NCBI GenBank assembly: GCA_037442505.1 | Contig: JBBIPZ010000017.1 | Location: 1 to 53,504, forward strand | Direction: 5' to 3' | From: JBBIPZ01 sp037442505 [NCBI: Deltaproteobacteria bacterium] | GTDB taxonomy: Bacteria > CALINM01 | Length of the DNA: 53,504 nt | Shown here: piece after piece, positions 18,720-29,050 of the stretch | How the letters are laid out: each line of letters starts with the position of its first letter | Position numbering within the stretch: the first letter of the stretch is position 1 | Made by a program: the position numbers and the translations under genes | Notes under the pieces: model-generated | What the model saw: the letters and a program-made list of their open reading frames with translations, nothing else | What the model was told of the DNA's origin: nothing | Database searches by the model: none

Positions 18720-19624
18720 TTCTTACTTTATTTGCGTTTTGTCTGTTATCAGGGATTCAGCTTCTTAACGCTGATGTTTATGATCGGATAGTTGCTTTAG
18801 TGGGAGAGGAACCCATATTATTAAGTCAGTTAAAAAAAGAACTCCATATAGACAGCAATACCACTCTTATAAAGATACCCAGAGAAAAACAGGAACAGGC
18901 TCTGGATACCTTGATAGAAAAAAGCTTAATACAACAAAAGGCAAAAAAGCTTGCTATTACTGTTACGGATAAAGAGGTTGCCGAAGAAATTGAAACTGTA
19001 AAAAAAACGAACAATATCACCAACGAAGTACTTATAGAGGTGCTTAGAAAAGAGGGATTAACACTAAATGATTACGAGCAAACCATTAGAGACCAAATTT
19101 TAAAAGCCAAGCTCATAAACAGAGAAGTGCGCCCACAGGTAGTTGTGACAGATGAACTGCTGTTAACCTATTACAGAACAGAAATTGCCACAGATAAAGA
19201 AACTTTGGTTGACTTTGATGTGTTAACAATCTTTTTTGATAACAAAAATGAGTTAGACGACGATATTAAAGACTACTATAAAATCGCTAAAAATAAAAAA
19301 GAACTCACAGAAATATATAAAGAAGCTGCTTCCAAATATAAAGCAACTTTAAATAATCCAAGAGGCGTTAAGCTTTCCATGCTTTCTAAAGAGCTTAAAG
19401 AAGCCATTAAAGACATGAAAAAAGGTGAAGTTGGACCATTGGTCAGGTTTAAAGAAGGCTATCAGATTTTTATACTGCTCAGTCAGGGATATGAGGGATT
19501 AAAACCTTTTGAAGAAGTAAAAGAAGATTTGAAAAAAAAGTATATGAAAGACAAATTAGAAAAGGCTTATTCCGACTGGCTAACTGACTTAAAAAAAGAG
19601 TTTTATGTGGAAAAAAGACTCTAA
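18692..19624 (+). CDS. SurA-like periplasmic chaperone (third of three)
   Basis: Has a cleavable rather than lipoprotein signal (about residues 1-27, ending in LLNA), then the SurA start DVYDRIVALVGEEPILLSQL and helical chaperone core. The C-terminal part keeps only a reduced isomerase-like end (GEVGPLVRFKEGYQIFILL) and lacks the usual parvulin beta-strand HILV motif, so it may act as a chaperone without isomerase activity. 310 residues. This is the best SurA counterpart in the window, for outer-membrane protein delivery. Overlaps pdxA by 20 bases. Confidence 0.83.
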   Translation: MGRSRKITLVLTLFAFCLLSGIQLLNADVYDRIVALVGEEPILLSQLKKELHIDSNTTLIKIPREKQEQALDTLIEKSLIQQKAKKLAITVTDKEVAEEIETVKKTNNITNEVLIEVLRKEGLTLNDYEQTIRDQILKAKLINREVRPQVVVTDELLLTYYRTEIATDKETLVDFDVLTIFFDNKNELDDDIKDYYKIAKNKKELTEIYKEAASKYKATLNNPRGVKLSMLSKELKEAIKDMKKGEVGPLVRFKEGYQIFILLSQGYEGLKPFEEVKEDLKKKYMKDKLEKAYSDWLTDLKKEFYVEKRL

Positions 19625-20600
19625 ACCATTAGTTTTTATTACTATCGGCGAAGTTACAGGAATTGGTCCTGAAATCATTGCAAAGACACTCAAAGACGAG
19701 CAGTTAAGGAATGCCGCAAATATTTTTGTAGTTGGAACTGATACTGTTTTCTATGATTTCTTAGACAAAGAGCTTATAAACATAGCGCCTGATATAAGAT
19801 ACGGCGTTCCAGCTCACTTGAACATCATAAAGGTTGATAATTTAAATCATTTTAAATTTGGACAACCTAACAAAGATACTGCTCGTATAGCAATGCGTTC
19901 CCTTGAGGTAGCTGCGCTAATGGCAAAAAAAGTTAAAAAAGCTGCAATTGTTACTGCTCCAATATACAAAAAGGGCATGCAGGATGCCGGCTTCAATTTT
20001 CCAGGGCATACTGAGTTTTTAAGTGAACGATTTAACTCGAAGGTGCTAATGTCTTTCTGGGGGAAAAACCTTAGAGTTGCGACTTTAACTACTCATTTAC
20101 CTCTAAGAGACGTCCCTAAAAACATAAAAGAACAAGCTATTTTCGATGCATTGAACATCTCTTTTAACAGTTTAAAACGCTATCTTAAAAAGGGCAATCC
20201 CAAGATTGCGGTTTTAGGACTTAATCCACATGCAGGAGAAGAGGGGCACCTGGGAAAAGAGGAGCTCGAGATAATAAAGCCTGTTTGTGACGAATTTAGA
20301 GAAAAGGGATACAAACTTACTGGACCATTGCCTGCTGATTCTGCCTTTCATGCTGCATTTAAAGGCGATTTTGATATGATTGTCGGGATGTATCACGATC
20401 AGGTGTTAGCACCATTTAAGATGCTTTATTTTGATGAGGGGGTTAACGTAACGCTTGGACTGCCAATTGTGAGAACATCTCCCGATCACGGCACAGCTTT
20501 TGATATTGCAGGAAAAGGAGTGGCATCTGAAAAAAGCTTTAAAAATGCCTTAAAACTGGCGATAAAGATGACAAAAAACTGGAGGAACAATGAAGATTAA
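19605..20600 (+). CDS. pdxA: 4-hydroxythreonine-4-phosphate dehydrogenase
   Basis: NAD-dependent oxidation and decarboxylation step of the DXP-dependent vitamin B6 pathway. Family motifs are PGHTEFLSERF, the metal-histidine loop GMYHDQVLAPFK and SPDHGTAFDIAG near the C-terminus. The N-terminal loop reads GEVTGIGPEI where the family norm is GDPxGIGPE, a two-position change in the phosphate-side loop. 331 residues. surA-pdxA adjacency is classic in Gram-negative bacteria, which supports both calls. Confidence 0.94.
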   Translation: MWKKDSKPLVFITIGEVTGIGPEIIAKTLKDEQLRNAANIFVVGTDTVFYDFLDKELINIAPDIRYGVPAHLNIIKVDNLNHFKFGQPNKDTARIAMRSLEVAALMAKKVKKAAIVTAPIYKKGMQDAGFNFPGHTEFLSERFNSKVLMSFWGKNLRVATLTTHLPLRDVPKNIKEQAIFDALNISFNSLKRYLKKGNPKIAVLGLNPHAGEEGHLGKEELEIIKPVCDEFREKGYKLTGPLPADSAFHAAFKGDFDMIVGMYHDQVLAPFKMLYFDEGVNVTLGLPIVRTSPDHGTAFDIAGKGVASEKSFKNALKLAIKMTKNWRNNED

Positions 20601-21975
20601 GTTTGGCACTGACGGTTTCAGGGGATACATTGGTAAAGATTTTACCTTTGATAATGCCGCTAAGGTAGCTATGATGGCTCTATCTTATTTTAGAAAACAT
20701 GACAAAAACTCTGTGGCGGTGAGCTATGATACAAGATTTCTTTCAAAAGAAGTGGGAGCAGAACTGGCTAAAATAGCTAATAACGCTGGCTTTAAGACGT
20801 TTCTTTCTGACACATTTGTCCCAAGCCCCGCCCTTTCGCTTTATACACATTTAAAAAAGCTTAATTTTGGCTTGATGGTTACTGCAAGCCACAATCCGCC
20901 TCAATTTAACGGTGTTAAAATTAAAGAAAATTACGGGGGTTCTGCCCTGACAAAGACAATGGAAGGCATCGCAAAAGCTAATATTAAAAATATGGGTGAT
21001 AAAAAAGACAGTTCTATTGAGAGAAAAGACATAAAAAATTTTTACCTTAACTATTTAAAAAACTATTTTAGCCAATCTATTTTCAAAAACAGGCTAAAGA
21101 TTCTTGTAAACCCGATGTATGGCGCAGCACAGGGATGTATGACTGAGCTGTTAAAAGATACAGAGATTAAGGTAAAAGAGGTAAATAATTTTATCAATCC
21201 AGCATTTGGTGGTATCAATCCAGAACCAACCGAAGAGAATCTATTAACAACACAAAAGATGATGAAACGGTCAAAATATGATGTTGGATTTGCATTTGAC
21301 GGGGATGGAGACAGAATTTCTGTCTTTGATGATGGAGGCAATTTTTATTCATCGCAAAGACTCTTGCCTCTCTTTCTTCACTACCTTGTGACAGTGAAAA
21401 AGGAAAAAGGCGTTGTCGTAAAGACAGTATCCACTTCATCAATGTTGAAAAAGGTTGCAGAAAAACACGGACTGTGTGTAGAGGAAGTACCTATTGGTTT
21501 TAAAAACATTGTGCCGTTCTTCCTTTCCAGAAAGGCATTGATAGGCGGTGAAGAAAGTGGCGGCATTGCGATTAAAGGCTATATTCCAGAAAGGGACAGC
21601 ATTTTTTGTGCTTTGACACTGCTTGAAATACTCGCTCATTATAAAAAACCGCTCTCAGAAATCTGGTCAGAAATGCAAAAACTTTACGGTACTTACGTGT
21701 TCAAAAGAGAAGACTATCATTTTGAAGACGAAAACAGAGTTAGAAAAATTTTAGAAAAGCTTGATTTTGACAATGTTGGTAGTTTTAAAGCGACCGGAAA
21801 AAACTTTATCGATGGTAAAAAATTTATGTTTGGTAACGACAACTTTTTATTAATACGTGTATCAGGAACAGAACCTGTAGTCAGAGTTTATTGTGAGTGT
21901 GATAACAAGACTACGTTAGAAGAAGTGTTTGCCTGGGCAAAAAAGATACTTAAAGATAGTGGAGTTTCGTGCTAA
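20590..21975 (+). CDS. Alpha-D-phosphohexomutase (phosphomannomutase/phosphoglucomutase family)
   Basis: Interconverts hexose or hexosamine 1- and 6-phosphates. The four-domain architecture is visible: catalytic serine loop [13 protein letters not shown], metal loop [15 protein letters not shown], sugar loop GGEESGG, phosphate loop [13 protein letters not shown]. 461 residues. GlmM, ManB and Pgm cannot be told apart with certainty; the shape GTDGFRG at the start is compatible with several. Ribosome-binding site GGAGG; overlaps pdxA by 11 bases. Confidence 0.9.
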   Translation: MKIKFGTDGFRGYIGKDFTFDNAAKVAMMALSYFRKHDKNSVAVSYDTRFLSKEVGAELAKIANNAGFKTFLSDTFVPSPALSLYTHLKKLNFGLMVTASHNPPQFNGVKIKENYGGSALTKTMEGIAKANIKNMGDKKDSSIERKDIKNFYLNYLKNYFSQSIFKNRLKILVNPMYGAAQGCMTELLKDTEIKVKEVNNFINPAFGGINPEPTEENLLTTQKMMKRSKYDVGFAFDGDGDRISVFDDGGNFYSSQRLLPLFLHYLVTVKKEKGVVVKTVSTSSMLKKVAEKHGLCVEEVPIGFKNIVPFFLSRKALIGGEESGGIAIKGYIPERDSIFCALTLLEILAHYKKPLSEIWSEMQKLYGTYVFKREDYHFEDENRVRKILEKLDFDNVGSFKATGKNFIDGKKFMFGNDNFLLIRVSGTEPVVRVYCECDNKTTLEEVFAWAKKILKDSGVSC

Positions 21976-21990
21976 CGAAAGAGGGATAGA

Positions 21991-24786
21991 ATGGCTGAAA
22001 AGTATATTATTATCAAAGGTGCCCGGCAGCACAATCTTAAAAATATTGATCTAAAGATACCGAGAGACAAGTTAGTTGTCATAACCGGCCTTTCCGGCTC
22101 TGGCAAGTCTTCGTTAGCATTTGATACCATATATGCGGAGGGACAGAGACGTTATGTAGAATCTTTATCAGCGTATGCACGCCAGTTTCTGGAACTGATG
22201 GAAAAACCAGATGTGGATTTGATAGAAGGTCTCTCGCCTTCGATCGCAATTGAACAAAAGGCTTTAAGCAAAAACCCGCGCTCTACTGTTGCCACTATCA
22301 CCGAGATTTATGACTATTTAAGACTGCTTTTTGCAAGGATAGGACAGCCATTCTGTCCAAAATGTAAAATTCCGATATCAGGCATGTCCACGAGCCAGAT
22401 GGTTGATGAAGTTTTAAATTTCCCTGATGGTACAAAATTTGTGGTAGCTGCTCCCATCGCAAAAGGCAATAAAGGAGAATTCAAAAGAGAATTAGAGCTC
22501 TATAAAAAGCAGGGTTTTATAAGGGCTTATATCGATGGAGAATTAAAAGAACTCTCCACAAATATAGAACTAAACAAATACGTAAAACACGACATTGATA
22601 TCGTTGTTGATCGTCTTGTAAAAAAGGATGGGATTAAAGATAGATTAACAGACTCTATAGAGATGGCACTAAAGATTGGAAAAGGCATGCTTGCAATACA
22701 CGTTGTAGATGGTGAAACGTTTTTGTTCAACCAGAACTTCGCCTGTACAGCCTGTGGCTTTACTTTTCAGGAAATATCTCCAAGAATATTCTCTTTTAAC
22801 AACCCTCATGGTGCCTGTCCTACCTGTGATGGATTGGGCACAAAGCGCTATTTTTCCCCGGAACTGCTCGTTACAAATGAAGAACTCGCTTTAAAAGACG
22901 GTGCTATAAAGGTGTTAGTCCAGCGTGATGGCACTATCAAGTTCAGTCACGAAATTTACACAATCAGTAAACACTTTGGCGTTCCATATAAGACTCCATT
23001 TAAAAATCTGCCAGAAAAGATGAAAGAGTTTCTTTTTTATGGTCGTGCTGCATACACAGACAGTAGATTAGAAAAAGAAGTTCCAGCGTTTAACGGCATT
23101 ATTCCGTGGTTAGAAGAAAGTTATCGCAACCTTTATTATTCGAGCTACAGAGATATGTTTGAACAGTATCTTGTTTACGGCGTCTGTCCATCATGTAATG
23201 GGAAAAGATTAAAAAAAGAAAGCCTTTCAATAATGATAAATGACAAAAATATTTATGACCTTACCTCAATGGATATCGGCAAGGCTTACGATTTTTTTGA
23301 AAAACTGAAGTTTTCAGGAAATAAAGAGCTAATTGCATCAAGAATCTTAAAAGAAATAAGAAGCAGATTGGGTTTTCTTCTCGAAGTAGGGCTATCTTAC
23401 TTAACGCTTGATAGAAGTGCAATGACTTTATCGGGTGGAGAATCACAAAGGATTAATCTTGCCACACAGATGGGAGCTAAGTTAGCGGGAGTGTTGTATG
23501 TTCTTGATGAGCCAAGTATCGGTTTGCATCCTCGTGATAACTATAAACTCATCAACACTTTAAAAAACTTAAGAGACATTGGTAACAGCGTGATAGTGGT
23601 TGAACACGACAAAGAGACAATACTTTCTGCAGATTGGGTTATAGACCTTGGGCCATTTGCGGGCGAAAATGGCGGTGCAATAGTTGCGGAAGGGACACCT
23701 CAACAGATAATGGAAAATCCCAAATCCCTTACTGGACTCTATTTAGCCGGCAAAAAATCAGTGACTGCACCAGAAAAACGCAGAAAACCAGATAACAAAT
23801 TCCTCATTTTAGAAGGCGCATCTGAAAACAATTTAAAAAACCTCACAGTAAAATTTCCTTTGCAAACATTCATATGTGTAACAGGTGTGTCAGGCTCTGG
23901 AAAAAGCACACTTATAATAGACACGTTATACAAGGCGGTTGCTAAAAAATTATATAGAAGCTCAGAGCGGCCCGGCAAGTTTCAAAAGCTTACAGGACTT
24001 GAATTTATCGATAAGATTATCGATGTGGATCAAGCACCTATTGGTAAGACTCCACGCAGTAATCCTGCAACCTATATCGGCTTTTTTACTCCAATAAGAG
24101 AGTTGTTTGCAACATTGCCAGAATCAAAGTTAAGGGGATACACACCCAGTCGTTTTTCGTTCAACGTTTCTGGCGGACGTTGTGAAGCCTGCAATGGAGA
24201 AGGTTATGTGAAAGTAGAGATGCATTTTATGGCTGATATCTTTGTTTTATGCGAACAGTGTGGCGGGAAACGTTACAATAGAGAAACCCTCGATATTAGA
24301 TACAAAGGGAAAAATATTAGCGAAGTGCTGGAAATGACAGTAAGAGAGGCTTCTGTTTTTTTTGAAAATGTCCCAACACTAAAGCGTATTCTAAATATTG
24401 TAGATGAAGTTGGGTTGGGATATATAAGATTGGGACAGTCAGCCACAACGTTGTCAGGTGGTGAAGCACAACGTATAAAACTCGCAAAAGAACTAACAAA
24501 AAAAGATACTGGAAGGACGCTTTATATACTTGACGAACCAACGACAGGACTACATTTTGATGACGTTAGAAAACTATTGAAAGTTCTTCAAAAACTTGTT
24601 GATATGGGAAATACAGTTATTGTCATAGAACATAATTTAGATGTGATAAAAAATGCTGACTGGATTATAGATTTAGGCCCTGAAGGTGGTGAAAAAGGTG
24701 GATATATCGTTGCAGAAGGCACTCCAGAAGAGATTGCAAACAATAAAAACTCCATAACGGGGGAATTTTTAAAGGATCTATTGTAA
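21991..24786 (+). CDS. uvrA: UvrABC excinuclease subunit A
   Basis: Damage-recognition ATPase of nucleotide excision repair. Two ABC modules: Walker [10 protein letters not shown] and GVSGSGKST, signature LSGGESQRI and LSGGEAQRI. Zinc modules are CPKC near residue 120 with CTAC and CPTC further on, and CEAC...CEQC near 730-760. 931 residues, normal. It follows the mutase by 15 bases with a GAGGG ribosome-binding site. Encoded in the same direction as mfd, its recruiter. Confidence 0.97.
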   Translation: MAEKYIIIKGARQHNLKNIDLKIPRDKLVVITGLSGSGKSSLAFDTIYAEGQRRYVESLSAYARQFLELMEKPDVDLIEGLSPSIAIEQKALSKNPRSTVATITEIYDYLRLLFARIGQPFCPKCKIPISGMSTSQMVDEVLNFPDGTKFVVAAPIAKGNKGEFKRELELYKKQGFIRAYIDGELKELSTNIELNKYVKHDIDIVVDRLVKKDGIKDRLTDSIEMALKIGKGMLAIHVVDGETFLFNQNFACTACGFTFQEISPRIFSFNNPHGACPTCDGLGTKRYFSPELLVTNEELALKDGAIKVLVQRDGTIKFSHEIYTISKHFGVPYKTPFKNLPEKMKEFLFYGRAAYTDSRLEKEVPAFNGIIPWLEESYRNLYYSSYRDMFEQYLVYGVCPSCNGKRLKKESLSIMINDKNIYDLTSMDIGKAYDFFEKLKFSGNKELIASRILKEIRSRLGFLLEVGLSYLTLDRSAMTLSGGESQRINLATQMGAKLAGVLYVLDEPSIGLHPRDNYKLINTLKNLRDIGNSVIVVEHDKETILSADWVIDLGPFAGENGGAIVAEGTPQQIMENPKSLTGLYLAGKKSVTAPEKRRKPDNKFLILEGASENNLKNLTVKFPLQTFICVTGVSGSGKSTLIIDTLYKAVAKKLYRSSERPGKFQKLTGLEFIDKIIDVDQAPIGKTPRSNPATYIGFFTPIRELFATLPESKLRGYTPSRFSFNVSGGRCEACNGEGYVKVEMHFMADIFVLCEQCGGKRYNRETLDIRYKGKNISEVLEMTVREASVFFENVPTLKRILNIVDEVGLGYIRLGQSATTLSGGEAQRIKLAKELTKKDTGRTLYILDEPTTGLHFDDVRKLLKVLQKLVDMGNTVIVIEHNLDVIKNADWIIDLGPEGGEKGGYIVAEGTPEEIANNKNSITGEFLKDLL

Positions 24787-24800
24787 AGGTTTTTTTAACG

Positions 24801-25988
24801 ATGAAAATATTAACTTTTATTGACAGACTATTGAAATCAGTTAAATTTGGTGTTTTTCTTATGCTCTTGATTGGGCTGGCAAGCATCTACGGCACAATAT
24901 TCCCGGCAAAGACACCTTTTGATTTGAATGTTTATAAAACCCTGCCGTTTATCTCTCTGCTATTTTTGTTTGCTTTAAACACCGCTTACTGCACCTTATT
25001 CAGGCTTATAAAACAAGTGAAGGCTAAACAAAATTTTTCTTCGACCACTGGAGGAAAAGCATTAATAACAATCTCAGAAGCTGAAAGCAATACTTTACTT
25101 GATAGACTTAAAAAGTCTGGATTCAAAAATTTCACAAAAGACAATAATATATACGCATTTAAGGGTGCCAATCGGATATATGTTATCCTTGCAATACATA
25201 TTGCTATTGTTTTGCTATTAATCACCACAGGGCTCTCATCGTTGACTGGTTTTCTTGGCACTGCTAATGTGTATGTAAACGATAAGCTTTCCCAATGTTT
25301 TGACTGGGAGCTTAAAAAAGATGTACCGTTACCATTTGACATCGTAGTAGATGCAGCAAAAATAGTTTATTACCCTATGCCAATTAAGGTTCTGGTCAAA
25401 GACAATATTACCAGTCAGTCTCAGCTTTTTACAACGAGAGAAGAAGATGTTATAAGCTTTGCTGGTGGAAGATTTAAAATTACAGAAGCTGATCCGATAA
25501 CAGGAAAACTAAAAGTATTTATTTTAAAAGATGGCAAGCAGGTTGGTCCTTTCGAAAACGCGGTCAGTTTTGAAAAACTAAACTTGAAATTTACTCTAAA
25601 GGCATATATAGACCCTATACCTAAGCAGTATCTTGCCGATATAGCTATTTTTGAAAACCGTGTCGAGAAGGCATCCAAAAGAGTAAGTATTAATGATCCG
25701 CTTGTGTATAAGGGCTATCGCATCTTTTTAATGAACATAGCAAGAGATGAATACAACTTCGATTACGTTGGTTTTCAAATTACAAAAGAACCATTTATGC
25801 CATTTATATGGTTTAGTAGCATAATGTTGTGTGCCGCTCTTATATTCTACCCTTTCATTAGAGAGATTAGATACAGAATAGAAAAGCAAGAAAACAGTTT
25901 TACAGTTTATGCCTTATATCCAGCTGAATATAGTCAAAAATACCTATCTAACCTGCTTAAAGGGACAAATATTCACATTGATAACTGA
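24801..25988 (+). CDS. ResB-like cytochrome c biogenesis protein
   Basis: ResB/Ccs1-type membrane protein of system II haem delivery for c-type cytochromes. Hydrophobic segments at about residues 14-34, 47-65, 127-150 and 332-352 enclose a large extracytoplasmic domain (about 155-330), as in the family; the N-terminal stretch with LASIYGTIFPAKTP is typical. At 395 residues it is on the short side. The usual partner CcsA/ResC is not adjacent here. Fits an organism that makes the multihaem cytochrome encoded at 34323-35741. Confidence 0.82.
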   Translation: MKILTFIDRLLKSVKFGVFLMLLIGLASIYGTIFPAKTPFDLNVYKTLPFISLLFLFALNTAYCTLFRLIKQVKAKQNFSSTTGGKALITISEAESNTLLDRLKKSGFKNFTKDNNIYAFKGANRIYVILAIHIAIVLLLITTGLSSLTGFLGTANVYVNDKLSQCFDWELKKDVPLPFDIVVDAAKIVYYPMPIKVLVKDNITSQSQLFTTREEDVISFAGGRFKITEADPITGKLKVFILKDGKQVGPFENAVSFEKLNLKFTLKAYIDPIPKQYLADIAIFENRVEKASKRVSINDPLVYKGYRIFLMNIARDEYNFDYVGFQITKEPFMPFIWFSSIMLCAALIFYPFIREIRYRIEKQENSFTVYALYPAEYSQKYLSNLLKGTNIHIDN

Positions 25989-26030
25989 ATTTTATTAAAC
26001 TTAGATACTCCGTTTTAATCTTTTTTGTTT

Positions 26031-27206
26031 CTAAGTTATTTTGAGGAAGTAAGTTTTTAAATAATCTGTTTCCTTCATAGACAGTAACACCGGGTGATCT
26101 TCTGATTGACCAGCCATCTTAATTATTTTAAACTGTTTGTTACAATCAGCAGCAGCTTCTTGTAAAAGCTGCAAAAACATCTCTCTTGAAAGATGGTGTG
26201 AACAAGAAGAAGTAACCAAAATTCCTTCTTTCGACAACAATTTCATTGCGGAAAGATTAATTTCTTTATAACCTTTTAGTCCCTCTTTTATTTTAGCCTT
26301 GCTTTTGATAAAAGCAGGTGGATCAAGTATTATCAAATCGTACCTTTCATCTTCCTGCCTTTTTGACCTTAAAAAATCAAACACATCTGTCTTTAAAGTA
26401 TTCACTTTAACATTATTGAGTGTAGCATTTTCTCTTACTAATCCCAATGCTTTTTCAGAAATATCAACAGCTAAGATATCAAGATTATTTTTTTTAAACA
26501 TAGCACTCAATGCCCAGCCACCCGAATAAGAAAAACAGTCAATAGCCTTTATTTCTCTATCTTCACAAATAAGTTTCCTCAAAAAAAGCCGATTACTACG
26601 TTGATCAAGAAAAAAACCTGTCTTCTGCCCTTCGAGAATATCAACCCGATAAAATACACCATCTTCCTGAACTACTGGCATTTCATCAACACTACCATAT
26701 ACGACCTCTTTATAAAGTGGCAACCCTTCCAATTCCCGCATTGAAGTGTCATTTCTTACAATGATAGCTTTTGGTAAAAAACGTTCTAAAAGAACATCTT
26801 TAATAACCGGGAAAAGTCTTTCGATACCTACGGTTAACAACTGCACCGAAAGATAGTCTTTATATATGTCAACAACAAGCCCGGATAAACCATCTGCTTC
26901 TCCATATACAAGCCTATAACTATCATATTTAGACACACCAACTGCATGTCGATAGTTTAATGCCATATCAATTTTTCTTTCGATAAAATGTTTGTTGATA
27001 TCTTCGTCTTGTCTTGAAAGTATTCTTATTGCAATTAATGAGTTAGGATTTATATAACCAACAGCTCTAAACTTGCCTTGATGGTCGTGTATTCTAACAA
27101 GTTCCCCCTTTTCGTAGTGTGAAAAACTGCTTATAACCTCGTTAGAGAAGATCCACTGATGCCCGTAATCAAGACGTTTATTCCATTTAATGGTTACCTT
27201 TTTCAC
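26031..27206 (-). CDS. Class I rRNA methyltransferase, RlmI/PUA type
   Basis: SAM-dependent methyltransferase; the best-known relative makes m5C1962 in 23S rRNA. An N-terminal PUA domain (residues 1-75, HQWIFSNEV and YINPNSLIAIRIL) precedes a Rossmann methyltransferase with the SAM loop around CFSYSGGWALSAM and the catalytic motif IILDPPAFIKSK. 391 residues. GTG start overlaps the stop of the dNTPase gene (GTGA). The target base is not decidable here. Confidence 0.88.
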   Translation of the reverse strand: MKKVTIKWNKRLDYGHQWIFSNEVISSFSHYEKGELVRIHDHQGKFRAVGYINPNSLIAIRILSRQDEDINKHFIERKIDMALNYRHAVGVSKYDSYRLVYGEADGLSGLVVDIYKDYLSVQLLTVGIERLFPVIKDVLLERFLPKAIIVRNDTSMRELEGLPLYKEVVYGSVDEMPVVQEDGVFYRVDILEGQKTGFFLDQRSNRLFLRKLICEDREIKAIDCFSYSGGWALSAMFKKNNLDILAVDISEKALGLVRENATLNNVKVNTLKTDVFDFLRSKRQEDERYDLIILDPPAFIKSKAKIKEGLKGYKEINLSAMKLLSKEGILVTSSCSHHLSREMFLQLLQEAAADCNKQFKIIKMAGQSEDHPVLLSMKETDYLKTYFLKIT

Positions 27207-28372
27207 GAAAAATACCTTGGGAGAGGTTGAATTAAAAAGCGTTCTTTAAACACATCAACAAAATATCTATCTGTCATACTTGCCAAAAAATCTATAACTA
27301 TTCTCGGCTTTTCAGTGTTTTTTATATAGTCAGCCCCTAACTCATCGAGAAAATCCCTGTAAATATTGCTTTGAGTACGTTCGCGCTCCAGATCTTCAAG
27401 AAAAAGCTCAAAAAGCATAAACATCATCTTTTTTAACTTCATATGTTCAGTTTTAATCTTACTGTTGTTATAAATAAATCTGTAATTGAATTTTTTCAAC
27501 CGCTGTAATGCCGTTGCAACCTGTTCTGAAAATGCTATATAAGGCTTATCTTTGCTCTCTTTAATAACATCTGTAACAAGAGTGTAAACAATTTTCCCTG
27601 CCGTATCACCTAACACCATAACAACATCTTCTGGCAACTCATCCCTGCGTATTAACTTTAAAATTATTGCATCCTCAAAGTCTCTACCCACATAACTAAT
27701 GGTATCACAAATTTTAACAAGGCACCCTTCAAGCGTAGATGGCAGAAACTCTGTGTGCGACTTTAAAGAGATATCTTCGTAAATCGCATCAAAATCCTCA
27801 AACCCTCTCCGGAATTGGGGTGTTGAACGTTTGTAGTCTTCTTCTCCATTGTGACAGAGTATCCCATCCAGCACCTGAACAGTAAGATTTAATCCTGCTC
27901 CTCTCCTTTCGAGTAGTTCAAGGACTCTTATACCCTGCACATTGTGGAAAAATTTTGTTTTCAGATATTTTTCGCTAATTTCCGACAACATTTTTTCTCC
28001 ATCATGTCCAAATGGCGGATGTCCTAAATCGTGTCCGAGCGATATAGCCTCTATCAAATCAAGATTTAAATTTAGATGTGCACCTATCGTCCTCGCAATC
28101 TTGGATAAAAACTGAACATGTAATGCTCGATGTGTTATGTGGTCATTTGGCACAAGTGAAAACACCTGTGTTTTATCAATATACCTTGCATAAGCTCTGG
28201 AATAAAGTATTCTATCAGCATCGATCGCAAATGGCAAACGGTGATCGTGTTCGGCATTTTCATCTTTAAATCTCCTTACAGCATGAAGCGAGCAACACGC
28301 ATAAGGAGAGGAGAATCTCTTTTCGTTTTTTAGACTCTGCTGTTTAAGCTTTTGAAAAAAACTTTTCTGCAT
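27203..28372 (-). CDS. dGTP triphosphohydrolase-like HD-domain protein
   Basis: Hydrolyses dNTPs to nucleoside and triphosphate. HD metal motif GHDLGHPPFGHDGE is intact, with the first histidine in THRALHVQFLSKIA and the later aspartate in VKICDTISYVGRD. 389 residues, matching the short dGTPase-like type. Divergent from the unknown gene at 28442 across a 69-base gap that holds at least the rightward promoter. Called dGTPase by family; true nucleotide preference unknown. Confidence 0.9.
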   Translation of the reverse strand: MQKSFFQKLKQQSLKNEKRFSSPYACCSLHAVRRFKDENAEHDHRLPFAIDADRILYSRAYARYIDKTQVFSLVPNDHITHRALHVQFLSKIARTIGAHLNLNLDLIEAISLGHDLGHPPFGHDGEKMLSEISEKYLKTKFFHNVQGIRVLELLERRGAGLNLTVQVLDGILCHNGEEDYKRSTPQFRRGFEDFDAIYEDISLKSHTEFLPSTLEGCLVKICDTISYVGRDFEDAIILKLIRRDELPEDVVMVLGDTAGKIVYTLVTDVIKESKDKPYIAFSEQVATALQRLKKFNYRFIYNNSKIKTEHMKLKKMMFMLFELFLEDLERERTQSNIYRDFLDELGADYIKNTEKPRIVIDFLASMTDRYFVDVFKERFLIQPLPRYFS

Positions 28373-28396
28373 AACATTTAAAAAGTTAACAAAAAT

Positions 28397-28425
28397 TTGA
28401 CTAAATGAAAATAGTTTTTTATAAT
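28397..28425 (+). promoter_or_regulatory. Sigma70-type promoter of the 28442 gene
   Basis: TTGACT (28397-28402), 17 bases, TATAAT (28420-28425): close to consensus. The ATG at 28442 is 16 bases beyond the -10 and lacks a ribosome-binding site. A three-codon frame GTG-AAT-GAA-TAA (28431-28442) starts five bases after the -10 and its stop overlaps the ATG. Confidence 0.7.
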
Positions 28426-28441
28426 CTTTAGTGAATGAATA

Positions 28442-29050
28442 ATGAATAGACTTTTGTTTGTATTGATTTTTTTTATCTTATCTGTCTCTTCCGCCATTGC
28501 AAAAAAAGAGATGTTGGCTCAAAAGAAGATTGAGGCAGATACCCCACACTTTGGTTCAGCTACCATTTACAAGACAGGTGAAGAGTATGAAATTACAAAG
28601 GTCGATATTACAGCCATACCAAATATTAACTCCCTAAAGATTGCCGTAAAAGGTGTAAAGTTAGGTGATACAAAGCAGTCTGTTATAAAAAATATGGGGC
28701 ATCCCGACGAAATTAATGAAATGGGTATATTCTTTTACAAAGATAAATCAGCACCATTATTCGCTGTTGTTTTTGACAATGAAGATACTGTCAGGCGCTT
28801 AGTGCTTTTCCCTGCTCTTGGCAAACTTGCTGTTGGAAATACTAAAAAATTACTTTCGTATCAAATCGCTACAGATGATGAATTACGCTATTTTTTATTA
28901 GGTGTTGAGGATGAAAAAATAAAATCTCCCACTGGTAGAATTACTTTTAAGTATTTAAAGGAAGGTTTTGAGTTTTCATATCTTAAGATTGGCTCAGAAA
29001 TGGAAGATTTTTTGTTTTTCCTTAAATTGCCCGCAAAAATTAGACACTAA
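28442..29050 (+). CDS. Secreted protein of unknown function
   Basis: I do not recognise this 202-residue protein. It has a clear signal peptide (residues 1-20, ending in AIAK) and no transmembrane helix after it. A stretch VKLGDTKQSVIKNMGHPDE resembles the short helix-turn pattern of BamE/SmpA-like folds, which is suggestive only. No catalytic motif or cysteine pair stands out. Its stop overlaps the start of the IPT/TIG gene (TAATG), so the two are co-expressed and may work together in the envelope. Confidence 0.75.
   Translation: MNRLLFVLIFFILSVSSAIAKKEMLAQKKIEADTPHFGSATIYKTGEEYEITKVDITAIPNINSLKIAVKGVKLGDTKQSVIKNMGHPDEINEMGIFFYKDKSAPLFAVVFDNEDTVRRLVLFPALGKLAVGNTKKLLSYQIATDDELRYFLLGVEDEKIKSPTGRITFKYLKEGFEFSYLKIGSEMEDFLFFLKLPAKIRH

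Noticed and set aside
21063-21639. Several minus-strand open frames within the phosphohexomutase gene, and similar ones across other genes
   Set aside because: They lie fully inside a strongly supported gene, have no family signature and no ribosome-binding site; they are antisense shadows.
24801-25988. Full system II cytochrome c biogenesis operon
   Set aside because: Only a ResB-like gene is present; no CcsA/ResC or thioredoxin-like ResA lies beside it.
25998-26037. AACTTAGA ... TCTAAGTT as a terminator between resB-like and rlmI-like genes
   Set aside because: Eight-base AT arms with a 24-base loop and no T-run; it also includes the end of a coding region.
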